From Pelecanus crispus (lineage: Eukaryota > Chordata > Aves > Pelecaniformes > Pelecanidae): a DNA stretch of 64,000 nucleotides. The DNA lies in contig NC_134643.1 of assembly GCF_030463565.1 (NCBI RefSeq), forward strand, positions 1,684,001 through 1,748,000. Reading direction: 5' to 3'. The position numbers and the translations under genes are program-made. A model generated the notes under the pieces. It did not search any database. It had not been told where the DNA came from and worked only from the letters and a program-made list of their open reading frames with translations. How positions within the stretch are numbered: the stretch's first letter is position 1; each line of letters starts with the position of its first letter. Positions 20,285-32,300 of the stretch are shown here, piece after piece.

Positions 20285-21235
20285 CCTGAGATGGTCCCTG
20301 AGCGGGGATGCACTCTGGTGGTCCCCAAGCAGGGAGGCACACCAGATGGTTCCCAAGACCTGGGATGGCCCCCAAGAGCCCAAGATGGTCCCCAAGACCC
20401 CAGGATGGTTGCCAAGACCCCAGGATGGCTGCCAAGACCCCAGGATGGCTGCCAAGCAAAGAGGCATCCTGGATGGTCCCCAGACCCTGGCATGGTCTCC
20501 AAGACCCCAGGATGGTCCCCATGCAGGGAGGCAGCCCAGGTGGTCCCCAAGAGCCTGGGATGGTCCCTGAGACTCAGGCATGGTCCTCAAACAGGGAGGC
20601 ACCTTGGATGGTCCTCAGGGGCAAGGATGGTCCCCAAGAGCCCAGGATGGTTCCCAAGAGCCTGGGGTGCTCCCTGAGACTCTGGGGTGGTCCTCAAGTA
20701 GGGAGACACCCTGGATGGTCCCCAGACCCTGGGATGGTCTCCAAGACTCCAGGATGGTCCCCATGCAGGCAGGCTCCCCAGGTGGTCCCCAAGAACCTGG
20801 GATGGTCCCTGAGACTCAGGCATGGTCCTCAAACAGGGAGGCACCTTGGATGGTCCCCATGCTCAGGGATGGTCCCCCCAGACTCCAGGATGTTCTCAAG
20901 CAGGGAGGCACCTTGGATGGTCCGTTCCCAGGAGAAAGGATGGTCCCCAAGAGTGCAGGGTGGTCCTGGAGACTCTGGGATGGTCCCCAAGCAGGGAAGC
21001 ACCCCCCAGAGGGTTCCCAGAACCCAGGGTGATCTCCAAGATGCCAGGATGATCACCAAGCAGGGAAGCACCTTGGATGGTCCCCAGGACTGTTCCCAAG
21101 CAGGGAGGCACCTTGAATGGTCCTGAAGACCCCGGGATGGTCCCCAAGCAAGGAGGCACCTGGGAAGGTCCCCATGACCAGAGATGGTCCCTGAGGCCCC
21201 AGGATGGTTCCCAAGAGCCGGAAGGCACCATGGAT
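20285..21235. repeat. ~950-bp minisatellite, 20-bp unit CCAAGACCCCAGGATGG(T/C)
   Basis: The cleanest copies (GCCAAGACCCCAGGATGGCT at 20411 and 20431) are exactly 20 bp apart. Further copies are diverged and organised in higher-order blocks marked by AAGCAGGGAGGCACCTTGGA, and one ~240-bp segment near 20470-20600 recurs around 20710-20850 with few changes, so the array has grown by segment duplication. Long open frames on both strands are repeat artefacts. Confidence 0.95.
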
Positions 21236-21470
21236 GGCCTGCCTGGTGCCAACCCAAGCACAGCATGGGGCTCCTCGGCGCCAAGCTCATCCCTCTCCCC
21301 CGTACCATCAATATTTCGGCTCCAGGAAGGTACGGCCGAAATTTCATCGAGGCCTCGGCCCGTGTAAACCGAGCGGAGCAAATGGCCCTGTTTAAAAATT
21401 TACATCGTCTTCTTTTGTTTCTCAAAAGAATATTTAATGCGAATGGACCTGGAAGAGCCTCTGGAAAGGT
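21236..21470. promoter_or_regulatory. Unique AT-rich island between minisatellites, candidate conserved noncoding element
   Basis: Non-repetitive sequence with lower GC than its surroundings stands out between two repeat arrays. It holds CAATATTT, TTTAAAAATTTA, the inverted pair CTTTTG-N5-CAAAAG (21412-21428) and AATATTTAATGCG. Such an island kept intact inside decaying repeat is often a regulatory element; this is inference. Confidence 0.35.
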
Positions 21471-22904
21471 GGCGGGGGTTGGGCAAAGCCGCCCCGCTGG
21501 TGCTGAGACCTGGTGGTGCTCAGTGCAGGGGCTCGGCCGGGGCCGGGTTTCTTTCCACAGCTCCTCGCTTGGGCTCAGATGGGGATGGAAACGATAATGC
21601 AATATTGATGCAGAGGGATGAGGGAGCGCAACCGAAGTACATTAGCTGGGGAGCCCTCCCCAGCAGGTTTTATGGCACTGGTGAGGCTGGTGCTGGCAAA
21701 ATCCCCCCCCCCCCCCAACATGAGATCCTGGCTTAAAAATGGGCTTGAAGCTCAGGGATGGGGAGGTGGTCACCGTTGTTCATCCTGATGGGTATCACCC
21801 TGAGGTGGGATGCGCAGGGATAAGCATCCCACCCCCGTGGGTTGGACCATCCTGGTTCTGTGGGGGATCCTGGTCTGGGGTGGCCAAGGGGTGATGCTGC
21901 CAGGTTGGGCATCACCGCGCTCAGCTGAGGAGAGGAAAACTGGGGGGTAAAAGGGAGGCGTTTGGGAGGAAGAGCTAAAAACTGGGAAGGAGCAAAGCGG
22001 GGAGGAAGAAATGCCGGCTGCAAATGGGCCAGAATCAGCGGTTATGGGGAAACAGCGAGATTTGTCATCAAACATGCACCGAGCTGTGAACGTCCTCTGC
22101 AGGACCACTCCCGGTCGCCTGGGATGTGGCGGGGGTGCCGGGGTCCTTCTCGGACAAGTCCCATTTGGCAGCGTGGCCACGGCCCCAGCCCCACCGTGCT
22201 CACACTCCAGCCGGGCACGCGTGTTTGCCAGGCCCTGGCCTGCTGCGTCGGACAGGCACGTCCAGCGCTGGCCTGAGCCGGCGTTCAGGGCCCGCATGAT
22301 GCAAGGAGGGAGCAAGACCCTTCCCCAAACCTGGCTCTGTCCCTTCTGTCCTCCCTGAGGGGTGCAGGCGGTTTGGGGGGGGGGGCCCAGCCCTGCCACG
22401 GGGGGTCGGGCACAGCCGTCTCCCGCCGGAATATCATGCATTAGTAATGGCCACTGATCCGCCGGCGCTGACGGCATTTCTTCCAGCCGGGAGGAACAAT
22501 TCGGGCCGTAACTGGAGCTGGCGCGGGGCAGGCGGAGGGGGCTCAGGTGTCCCCCGTGGTCCTTGGGGTCACCGCAAGTGGCCCGGCTCAGTGCCCGCTT
22601 GGGTTCGGAGGTGCACATGTCCCCCCCCCGGGGTTGGTGGCCGGGGCCAGGCTGCAGTGCTGGCATCCCTTGGGGTCACATCCGGATGGGTGTGCAGCAC
22701 CCCTCGGCCGGGCCAGCCCCCAGGGTCCTTCGGGTCCCAAAGGGGGATGGGGAGCGGTTCTCACGGTGGAAGGTTCTGGCACCCTGCACGGGGACAAAGC
22801 TGGGACGGGAGGGAACACCCCGCTCACCCTGTGAGCAGCTCCAGGACCAGAACCCTGAGCACCTGCCAGCGCTGGCTTGCCCCCCTCCGTCACAGGGGGG
22901 GTCC
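21471..22904. other. Unique intergenic DNA between minisatellites
   Basis: No gene is recognised. The stretch 22430-22520 contains the AT-rich core ATGCATTAGTAATG in GC-rich surroundings, a possible POU-homeodomain element. C and G runs occur at 21700-21714 and 22376-22386. Confidence 0.35.
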
Positions 22905-23905
22905 GTGGCCATGGGAGTGGCACCCAGAGTCCCATGGGAGTGGCACCCAGAGTCCCATGGGGATGGCACCCAAAGCCCCTTGGGCACAGCACCCAGAGCC
23001 CCGTAGGGATGGCACCCCGAGCCCCATGGGGATGGCACCCAAGTCCCTATGGTGGCAGCAACCAGAGTCCTGTGGGGATGGCACCCAAAAGCCCTTGGGC
23101 ATGACACCCAGAGCCCCGTGGTGATGGCACCCTAGTCTGTGGTGATAGCAACCAGAGCCCCTTGGGGATGGTACCCAAGGCCCTGTGGTGGCAGCAACCA
23201 GAGTCCCATGGAGATGGCACCCTAAAGCCCTTGGGCATGACACCCAGAGTCCCGCAGGGATGGCACCCAGAGCCCCATGGGGATGGCACCCAAGTCCCTG
23301 TGATGATGGCAACCAGAGCACCTTGGGGATGACACCCAAGTTCCTATGGTGGCAGCAACCAGAGTTCCATGGGATGGCACCCAAAGCATCTTGGCCATGG
23401 CACCCAGAGCCCCATGGGGATGGCACCCAAGGCCCTATGGTGGCGGCAACGAGTCCCACGGGAATGGCACCCAAAGCCCCTTGGGCACAGCACCCAGAGC
23501 CCCATGGGGATGGCACCCAAAGCCCCTTGGGCACATCACCCAGAGCCCCACAGGGGTGTCACCCAAGGCCCTGTGGTGATGGCAACCAGAGTCCCATGGG
23601 GATGGCACCCAAAGGACCTTGGGCATGGCACCCAGAGCCCTGTAGGGATGGCACCCAAGTCCCTGTGGTGATGGCAACCAGACTACCTTGGGGATAGCAC
23701 CCAAAGCCCCTTGGGCACAGCAGCCAGAACCCCACAGGGATGGCACCCGCTCGCACCCAAGTTCCTATGGTGGCAGCAACCAGAGTCCCATGGGGATGGC
23801 ACCCGAGTTCCTATGGTGGCAGCAACCAGAGTCCCATGGGGATGGCACCCAAAAGCTCTTGGGCATGGCACCCAGAGCCCCATGGTGATGGCACCCAGAG
23901 CCCGG
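22905..23905. repeat. ~1-kb minisatellite, ~23-bp unit GGATGGCACCCAGAGCCCCATG
   Basis: More than 35 diverged copies of a ~23-bp unit occur head to tail. Variant types (CACCCAAAGCCCCTTGGGCA, CAAGTCCCTGTGGTGATGGC, GGTGGCAGCAACCAGAGTCC) recur in a semi-regular order, giving higher-order blocks. Every frame is long and open over parts of it, which is an artefact. It ends in GC-rich unique sequence near 23,910. Confidence 0.95.
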
Positions 23906-24761
23906 GGGGGTGGCCCAGGCTCAGTGCTTTGCCCTTTGATGCCCCATGGACAGAGATGGGGCAGGATGAGGCCCCCCAGGTGCTCCCGCCAGCAGCTATG
24001 CGTCCCTGTCCCCTCTGTCACCCCAGCACCGAGCCCTCCAAGCAGCACCCACCACCCGGGGCCAGGCCCAGCCGAGCCCCAGACCCCGAGGGAGGAGGGT
24101 GGGTGGCACTTGGCACCCAGGGGACGGAGCAGCGATGGGGACAGGGAGGGAACCCAGCACCGGGGCCAGCTCTGCCCTGTACTGGGCAGAGTGGGAGGCT
24201 ACTGGTGTGGCACGGGGGCCACCTGCTGGGCAGAGGGGACAGTGCCACCCCCCAGCCGGCCCTAAAAGTTGTCCCAAAAAGGGGGGGACACAGCAAGGAT
24301 GGGGGTATGGGACTGTCCCCGCTTCCCTGCTCCCTCCCCAGGGCAAGGGGCAGAGCCCAGAGGGCTGGTGGCCTCAAGAGGTGGCACTGGGATGGGGTGC
24401 ACCACCACCACCACCACCACCACCACCCCCCCCCCAGCATCACCCAAAGGTGCGCAGGGCTGCCAGGCTGGGTGCTGGCAGCAGGTGGCACTGGCATGAC
24501 ACGGACCCGCCACCCTGTCCCCAAGCTGGGTCCTAGGGTGACAAACAGCCCTGGCTGGAGCAAGGGAGGGGTACGGGGAGGAGGAGGATGGGGAGGAAGG
24601 TCTCACTCAGCTCCAGCAAATTTGGGACAGTAGGTGCGGCAAGTTAAACCAGGATGAGGGCAAGCTATGTGCCAGGCTGTTGTCCCCTTCCCTGGCTCAC
24701 CCACAGCCCCAAAACGCCAACTCGGGGTTCCTTGAACCTCTCCCACTCCCCATCCCATCCC
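23906..24761. other. Unique GC-rich intergenic DNA with a (CAC)n microsatellite
   Basis: No gene is recognised. It contains about ten CAC triplets at 24400-24428, running into nine C. Confidence 0.4.
24400..24428. repeat. (CAC)n microsatellite
   Basis: About ten uninterrupted CAC triplets followed by a C run. Confidence 0.92.
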
Positions 24762-24857
24762 GGTGGACTTGGTAGTGTTAGGTTGGTTAATGGTTGGACT
24801 GGATGATCTTAAAGGTCTTTTCCAACCTCAACAATTCGATGATTCTATGATTCTATC
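24762..24857 (+). mobile_element. CR1 LINE 3'-end fragment
   Basis: About 95 bp from GGTGGACTTGGTAGTGTTAG through GATGATCTTAAAGGTCTTTT to the repeated GATTCTAT tail. It is the same subfamily as the copies at 33.2 and 42.4 kb. Confidence 0.92.
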
Positions 24858-25419
24858 TCAATCCCCACATAACATCAAGCCAAAATTATCTGTGATTATA
24901 CAGAAAACAGCCACCTCTGCCATAATTACCAACCCAGGACACCAAACGCAGCTCCCACGACAGCTGCAGCATCTGGGGCAGTGTTACCTGTAATGACTTG
25001 TCCTGCTGCAAGAAGAAACCTCGAAAGAAATCCACCCTACGAGGCTGCGCAGGTGGAGGGATGGGGAGGGACGGATGCCTCGTGGTTGCACCGATCCCTC
25101 ATTTCCAGCCCATGACCCTAAAAATCAGCTTCGGTGCCCTGGCCGCGGTCACTGGGCATGGAAGGACATCACCCAGCCGCTTGCATTTAGCTGGGGAAGG
25201 AGCCGGCTACCCCGAGCGCTACCATCAGCACGTTGGGTGTGTGCAACAACCTCTGCTTCCACCTCCAGCAGATCATCTCCAGGCAGAAGATGCCCCGGGA
25301 CAGCTTTGATCTGACATAGTTGGGCCATGGGTGAAGCTGCGGTGGGATGCAGAGTCAACAGCGCAAGGTCCAGGGTCTTTCCTGCAAGCCCAAGCTCTCG
25401 GCGATCAAGCACCAGCCAA
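24858..25419. other. Intergenic DNA downstream of UBE2H
   Basis: No gene is recognised in this ~560-bp stretch between a CR1 fragment and the inferred UBE2H 3' end. Confidence 0.35.
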
Positions 25420-25439
25420 GCTTCAAGGTATATACATAT

Positions 25440-25445
25440 TTTATT
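25440..25445 (-). terminator. UBE2H: Distal UBE2H polyadenylation signal AATAAA
   Basis: Plus strand TTTATT gives AATAAAAT on the minus strand; downstream lies TATGTATATACC and then a TG-rich GGCTGGTGCTTG. After this point the sequence changes from AT-rich to GC-rich, supporting the transcript end near 25,415-25,425. Confidence 0.65.
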
Positions 25446-28180
25446 TTAAAAAAAGTTTACAGTTCTTTAATTATACACAACTATTGGAGAGGTTATACTC
25501 TTAGAGAAGAGGCATTTTGTCAGGGTGGTAGATGTGCCCACTACATCAACAACGCAAGAAAAAGAGGAGAAAAAAGAAAAAAAAAAAAAAAAAGAGCTGA
25601 CTCAAAGAAAGGGCAAAACACCCCTCATCTCTTCAAGTATCACACGATAGGTACCAAACACAGGCAGTAAAATCGTGGCCATTTCTCATGCTGCAAACAC
25701 CCCTGCTAAAGTGCCAGCAGAACTTGGATGAGCAAAGAAGAAAAAGCAGCAAAAAAATAAAAGAGAAAGTCATCAAACACCTCCCAGCCTTCCCGATGGT
25801 CTGAGAGGAGGGTCCCTGCCGACGGACGACACGTGCCAGGCAGGGGTGGGAAGGGGAGCCCCGTCTCTCCGGCACGCGTTCAGAGATGGGTAGACACGTG
25901 AAGAAGAGATGGGTTGGGGTTCAACCACGGACACGGCGGAGGCAGGCGGAAAAGCCTCTGCCCTACCAGGCTGATGGCAAAGCTCTGCTCCAACCCGTCC
26001 CCGCGCCGGCATCCTTCTGCATCTGCTAAAACCGACCCGTGGGTCAGGGAAAACTCGGCACGGAGGGTGAGCGACCAGCCCCAAGGCACCAGGTGCCACC
26101 ATCGAGGGACACGGCAACTCGGCTTTTCACATCACGCAAAAACCTCGACGACAAAAAGATTACAGGAATAGAAGCCAAAGATTGTTTCCGAAACAGCGCC
26201 GAGGGGCTGTGGCAAGTTTTGGTAGCGGGGAACTCAACCTGGGGTCCACCACAGGCTGGCTGAGAAATTCCCATCATCCTGACAGAGCACAAGGTGACAC
26301 CACCACTGTTTTCTGAAGAAGAAGGGGAAAAAAAACCCTAAGGGTGACCAAAAAAAGAGCTATCTCACTGCAATATGGCTCCACCTTTTCTTCCAGACTA
26401 CGTAGGTGTAGTTTTATTTACAAACTGTTTGGGGTTGGGAAGTTTCTTTTGGGAGAAGGAGGGAGATTTGGAAGAAAAAAAAAAAAAAGGTGAAAAATGA
26501 TGGAGGGGAAGAAGCAGAGGGGTGCAAGGCGACCAGGAGCAGGTGTTCCCGACCTGCAGAGTGGATCCCAGTCCACCTCAGCCCCTAGAAGCATCTTCCA
26601 TCCAGGACAGACGTTTTTTGGCAGCCGGGTTCTCCACCGCCGCCGGGCACAGGGCAACCCTCTGCGCCGGGGCGGTAAGTTTTGCCACATCTCGGGAACA
26701 TCGGAAAGAGCTGGGGCCACGCGTTTTCGTGGCTCTAGAGCCGTTGAGCCGCCAGCCCGCACGGCTTGGACGAGCTCCACGAGCCCCGCTGCGTCCTCGC
26801 GCCCGGGTCAGGAGCTGGCCCCGGCAAACTGCGGCTTTGCTGGTATTTTTTGGGGGAATCCCAGTTTAGCAGAATATACGTTTCACAAAAGGAAGGGGGA
26901 ACGGGCGAGCAGTTTGATGCACTAAATCCGAGTTAGGGGATGGAGTGACGGGGAAGAAAAACCTGCAAAGGAAGGGGGATGAGGTAATTAGAACACTATT
27001 TTTATACAATATTGAAAAAATACAAATTTTTATTATGATTTTTTTGGGGGTTTTTTGTCCTTTTTTTTTTTTTTTTTTTTTTTTAAATCTTTTAAACTGA
27101 TATCACCACCCAGCACTTACTCTACTCCTAAGTAGCACCTACAGTAAAGGTTATAGCACAAGCAAACTGCTAGGTCAGCAGGTAAGCAAGTTAAACAGTG
27201 CCAGCAAAACGTGGCCCCTCCCTCCCCAAAGTAATGAGAAAAAACAGCGTGCTAGATAAGAGTTAAGTACACCATTACATGTTAAATAGTTAATATTACC
27301 CTTCCGACAAGCCACAAATGCTAGATAGAGAACTTCAGCACAGTCACTAGCCACAGCCCTAACATTACTGCTTTAAAATAAAAAGGGAAAAAAGGAGAGG
27401 AAAAACCTTTGCTTCATGCCCGTAATTAACATAAAGGAAATCCTTGGTATATTTTTATTAAGGAAAATCATGCTAAAGCAAAGTGGTACTTTAAGAGTTT
27501 TGTTTTGTGGTGGTTTTTTTTCCCCCAAAAGAAAAAAATAAATTGATTGTGCTTTATGAATTAGAAATAGGATTGTAACCTTCCAACCCCAATGACTCAA
27601 ATCTTGGTGGCATTTCCAAAGAGAAAAAAAAAAAAAAAAAACAACAAACCAAACCCAATTCTAGGAAAATGACAAATGTACCAGTCTGACATTCAAAACT
27701 CTGCTCAAGAGTTGCTCAGGGTGGGTTGATTTTTTCCGTGTACTGTCCTGTAGGTTGCACCACAACTTAAAACATCTTGTCCAAACCCCTCCAAAAAACC
27801 CCAAAAGAATACAGCAGGTAACATTCAGCTTTAAAAGTCCATCTTAGTTTGAATCTCCAATGCACAATTATCCAAATTCAAGTATACCGGCATCCCAGGT
27901 AGACATTTACTATATCAGATTTCATAGCGTTAAAACAAACAAACAAACAAAATCTCAGCTTGCTGAAAGACACCAGGAGAAATCAACATTTCAATTCAGA
28001 AGCACCCTGGAAAAACAAAACAAAACAGAGCAGATTCACTTGCTTCCTCAATTGGTACTTTTAGGCTTTTTTTATTCATCTCTTTTTTTTTTTTTCTAGA
28101 TCATATTCTTTGTTAACTTTTAAGAAATTTTAATCCTGTTGTACACACACAAGCAGATGGCTAACCAAGCTGCTGCAGAA

Positions 28181-28201
28181 GGGGGGGGGGGGGGGGGGGG
28201 G
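28181..28201. repeat. 21-nt G run in UBE2H 3'UTR (C21 in the mRNA)
   Basis: An uninterrupted G run on the plus strand; the minus-strand message would carry 21 C. Confidence 0.9.
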
Positions 28202-29265
28202 AAGGAAAATAAAATCAGTGCCGATGGATTCGTGGACTACAGCCAATGGGCCAATCTTCGTGGATCTGAAGCTCTCAGCAAGGCTAATCCATCTGGTCAG
28301 AGGACCCTCTTAGGAGTTGGAGAGTGTTTGCGAGGTGTTTAAACCATACTTCAAGCAAGAGAGAAAAAAAAAAAAGCAAACTTGAAGCCATTAAAGGGCA
28401 GCAGTTTCAAAACTATGACAAAGTAAGAGTTTGACTTCACATGTGCTCCAGCTAAATCAAAGCACTGTTCAAAGAGCATCGTTTGTGGTTGGGTTTTTTT
28501 TTTTTTTTTCCCCTCCCGAAAAGGGAACAGCTCGTAATCCAGACCAAGAAAGTGAATAACATCCAGATGAAGGCTTTCAAAAGTCCCAAAAACAAATAGA
28601 CCAGTGGTTGTCAGTCCCTACAGTTCAGAAGGGCAGGCAGGAGTCCACATATAAAAACGGACTTAAAATCCAAGTCAAAATTTTTAAGCTTCAATGCTCT
28701 GAATAGCTCCATGCATTTGTATTGTTTGTTTTTCTTTTTTCTTTTTTTTTTTTTTTTTAAATGTGCCTCCACATAAAATACGATCAGCAAGGTTGACCTG
28801 AAGGAGCACCTTTTATTCCACTGTCTGATCTACACGGTTAGTATATCATCCCCCAGATTTTACACTTTGAGAAAACGCTGTTCCACGTTAGCATCCAAGG
28901 TGGTGTCTTTGGAAACATTGATAAGAAAGCAAACATCTTTTTGCTAACTCCCTACCTACCAGGGCAGCTGTTTTAGCTGACAGTTCAGTAGCACACAAGT
29001 TGACTTGGCCAAATGGAATTTGAATGCATGCATTCGGGCTGCATATTGCTACCAAAATGGAATGTGGGAATATGCTATGCACCTCAGGTTCGAGAAATGA
29101 CCAAGAAAATCAAGATCTAAAGGGTGATATATATATATCAATGCTATTATTCATAAAAACCTGTTTAGTAATAAAAAAAATTGCTTTGTTTAAATATGAA
29201 TATTATAGTCTGCTTCTCATGGTTAGGAAATTAGAGTCTCTCTGAAAAGCAGGTTGCCTCTTCTA

Positions 29266-29390
29266 CTACAACTCCATATCCTGAGCCTCATCTTCCGAGA
29301 AGTCGGACATGGAGCTCTCAGATGAGCTGTCCCCGGTGCCTTCTTCCTGTTCTTTTAGTGCTTCTTCTGTTGCATATTTCTGAATGTATT
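29266..29390 (-). CDS. UBE2H: UBE2H exon 7 (C-terminal tail and stop)
   Basis: The exon completes the Glu codon split by the intron and encodes [20 protein letters not shown] and a serine/acid-rich tail ending [10 protein letters not shown], then TAG at 29266-29268. The acceptor is CATGCAG. This acidic C-terminal extension beyond the core UBC fold is the hallmark of UBE2H and its yeast relative Ubc8. Residues encoded correspond to 143-183 of a 183-residue protein, exactly the mammalian length. Its acidic serine run suits phosphorylation by casein kinase 2, by analogy only. Confidence 0.98.
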
Positions 29391-32300
29391 CTGCATGTGA
29401 CAGAAAAGAAAAGACATATAAGCGGCGTATATTCAACAGTCAGAGGATGGGTGAACTACGACTAACGGCTGGTTGGGTCACGTCACGTTTGATAAGTCAT
29501 ACAGGTTACCATATTTCTCAGAACAAAGGCGGCGTGGCCCAACAGCATGTGAAAACAGCTGATGGAAACCTTAGAGACATGCGAGACCCTCGAAAATAAA
29601 TACAATCCCAGGGCTCCTATGTCAGCATCACGCACACTCGTAGCTGGAAACAACTTAAGTCTTCCCCGGTATGGTCTATCTCTTAATAGGATAGGATTCA
29701 ATTTACTGCCAAAATAGGAGCTACAGTGGTGACCTAGAGAACAAGCCTAAAAAGCCATCAAGATGTCACTATATAGCCTGACTTTAAGAAATGAAGGTCT
29801 GAGAGTTGAAACCGATAGCACAGAACAACCATCACTGAAGCCAAGCTGACAGCCAGACTAAACTTCCACGAGTTTAAGGAAGGATGGACAGAGAAAGCAG
29901 AGCAGAAGACTACTGCAGGAATAGCTGCACTTTTCTTTTTAAAAAAAAACAACCCAAAAGCTCCCTTCCCCAGCCTTGAAATAAACACAGATCTGCCCCC
30001 CAGGCCCTGTTTTCAAAGCACAACTCTTGCAACCTGCGCCACATCAGACAGCAGCCATAGGATTAGCTGAGGACCCGCAGGGAGCTCTCCCCGGGGAGCA
30101 GGGCCACCGCGCTGCAGGTCACCAACGGAAACCGTGTCTCACAGCGGGGTCCAAGCCACACTGGCTCTAGGCACCCAGATCAACACCTTGAGCTTCAGCC
30201 AGGAGCAAAGCAGAAAGCTGCAGGGCAAGTGGGAAAACTGGTTTACTGGGATTCCTGCAAGGAGGTAAAGTAACCGCTGCCAACCGTGGCTTGTGCGGCT
30301 TCCACGGTCACCTCTGTGCAGAGGGACAGAGCAAAAAGGCAACGCGAAGCAGATCGGATCAGTCAGACTGAGTCTGGCAATCCCTTTCCTTCCTTCGTGG
30401 CTGCAGGAGGCTCCCACAGTGTCCCCTCAGAGGTCCAAGGAGGGGCTGGTGTCCCCAGCAGGCAGGCTACCTGGAGCAGAGAAAGCCCATTCCTTACGCG
30501 CGTGTAGGTGCGCAGAATGGAGCGGGGCTGAAAGCTTGGCACAAAACTGGGCTAAAGAAGGGGCACACAGCCTCAACTTCAAGTCTTCCTCTTATTTCCC
30601 TCCTCTTTCCCACCACACACTGAGAAAGCAGCTTCATAGTATGAAGGAGTGATGTAACCTCAGCATCCCGACAGCACATCCTCCACACCGCAGGTCACGC
30701 ACTCCGGGGAGGAGAGGGGTGTTGTGCTCACGCCGCCATTGGGGAATTTCAGTTGCGAACTCATTACCTTTCCAGATACGAAGGTGCTAATATACGACAA
30801 AGCCTCCTCCAAACAGCAGGATTCAAAAAAGTGAAGAAAGAGGGAATACCACCATCCCTTTGTGCTCAAAGATGAGCCCCCGCACGGAAACGTGAATGTC
30901 ACATCCCAGCCCCAGCCCAGCAGCCGTCCCAACTGTATGTTCTTTAATTCCTCGCAGGGAACGAGGTCCACAAGGAGCATTTCTCCTCCGGGAGCACTGA
31001 TCACTGCTTTTTCTTCCATACCGTATTGGCAGGTGGATGCACTGACAAAGCTGCGGGAGGATGCATCTAATGCCAGATAACCAAGTGCTACAAACACGGG
31101 TTTTAAAGACTGCGCTTTGCAGAGCCTGGCTGTTCTTCAAGCTGTCCCTCTTTCCCTCTGCACTTCCATCCTTCAGCCTAGTGGAAGGGACAATACTCTG
31201 CAAGAGATCTGCATCATCATCATCATGGTGTTCTTCCGCATTTCTGGAGCTGACATAGGGAGGGACACTGAGCCCAAACATGTTACTCTGGGTTCAGGAG
31301 TATAGTAAGGACAGAGCAACCCAAAGCCAACACTTCATGGAAGAATTCCCAGGATGGAGCAGCTGGTGGCCTTGGCAGACCTGCTCCACCCTGGAAAAGC
31401 TGTGAGATCTGGATGGAAGCTTCAGCTTCTCCATGTAATGACGCACGCAGCTTCAGTCTGACCATTCAATATACATTATTAACCTGCTCGCTCGGACTAC
31501 AGAAGCAGCTGTTCAAATCTGTTTTACAAGAACTTGTTAAGAACTGATAAAGTATTGAAGGCAGCTATGTAAACACAGGGAAGCACGGAGCGCTCAAGGT
31601 CTCAGATTGCCCGCAGGCTGCTGGAGCCCACGTGGTGTCAACAGAAAAGCACCCCTGTGCTCCATCTTCAGGGCCAGGCCACTGAGAACCCCCTTCTTGG
31701 AAGGTGCTTTCCCTATGTCACCATGGAGCCTAGGCCCTGCCTGATCACGTCTCCTGCCTGTACCGGAGAACAGGAGTTGCAAAGTCTGGGGCAGGGACCA
31801 TCTGCCAAAAGAGATGGACACTGCAAAGTGAAAAGAATTCATGCGGGACACCTAATGGTTTAAAGGTGAGAGGGACTAACTGAAGGAGGGACCCAAAAAA
31901 GCAGCATGTCTTCAGAGAATTTACATGGGAAGGTGGGTTGGTAGTAGATGACAAGCAGAGCCAAGGAGGTGGGATGGCGACGTGACATATCCTTGTAGCG
32001 GCTACTCCCTTCCCATAGCTTTCCAAGAATTAATCTCCCTCTGGAAAAGGCATGTTTTCCCGGATAAGTTGTTATTCCTTGCACAATCCAGCAAAGGGAA
32101 CCCAAGTTCCTTTGCTGTAAGACTTTGGATGTCCGTGGATGACAAAGGCAGCCCTTTACCGGGCACCTTAGAAATATATTCCCTCTATGCCTACCCGAAA
32201 CCCACCTAAACAACCGCTGTAGCTGCCTCGGGAGTCGCCCAACACAGTAGCCACAAGCCAGTGACCGTGGCAGGACAGGAGGCCAGCAGCACTTCTTCAC

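Larger units (their letters stand above)
25420..29265 (-). other. UBE2H: UBE2H 3' untranslated region
   Basis: The region follows the UBE2H stop codon on the minus strand and is AT-rich compared with the intergenic DNA, with many homopolymers (T24 on the plus strand at 27061-27084, A runs at 25574-25593 and 27623-27641, G21 at 28181-28201). Minus-strand AATAAA hexamers at 28812-28817, 28071-28076, 27454-27459, 26413-26418 and 25440-25445 would give alternative 3' ends; the last gives a 3'UTR of about 3.85 kb, in line with the long UBE2H message of mammals. Which sites are used is not decidable here. Confidence 0.8.

Noticed and set aside
19694..21602. Minus- and plus-strand frames of 237-302 codons
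   Set aside because: They cover the 20-bp minisatellite and homopolymers; composition and repeat period explain the openness.
22447..24633. Frames of 200-300 codons on both strands
   Set aside because: They lie over the 23-bp minisatellite and (CAC)n tract, with no domain and no splice signals.
30139..31281. Cluster of medium frames on both strands in UBE2H intron 6
   Set aside because: No family resemblance, overlapping frames on both strands, no acceptor/donor pairing in keeping with an exon.
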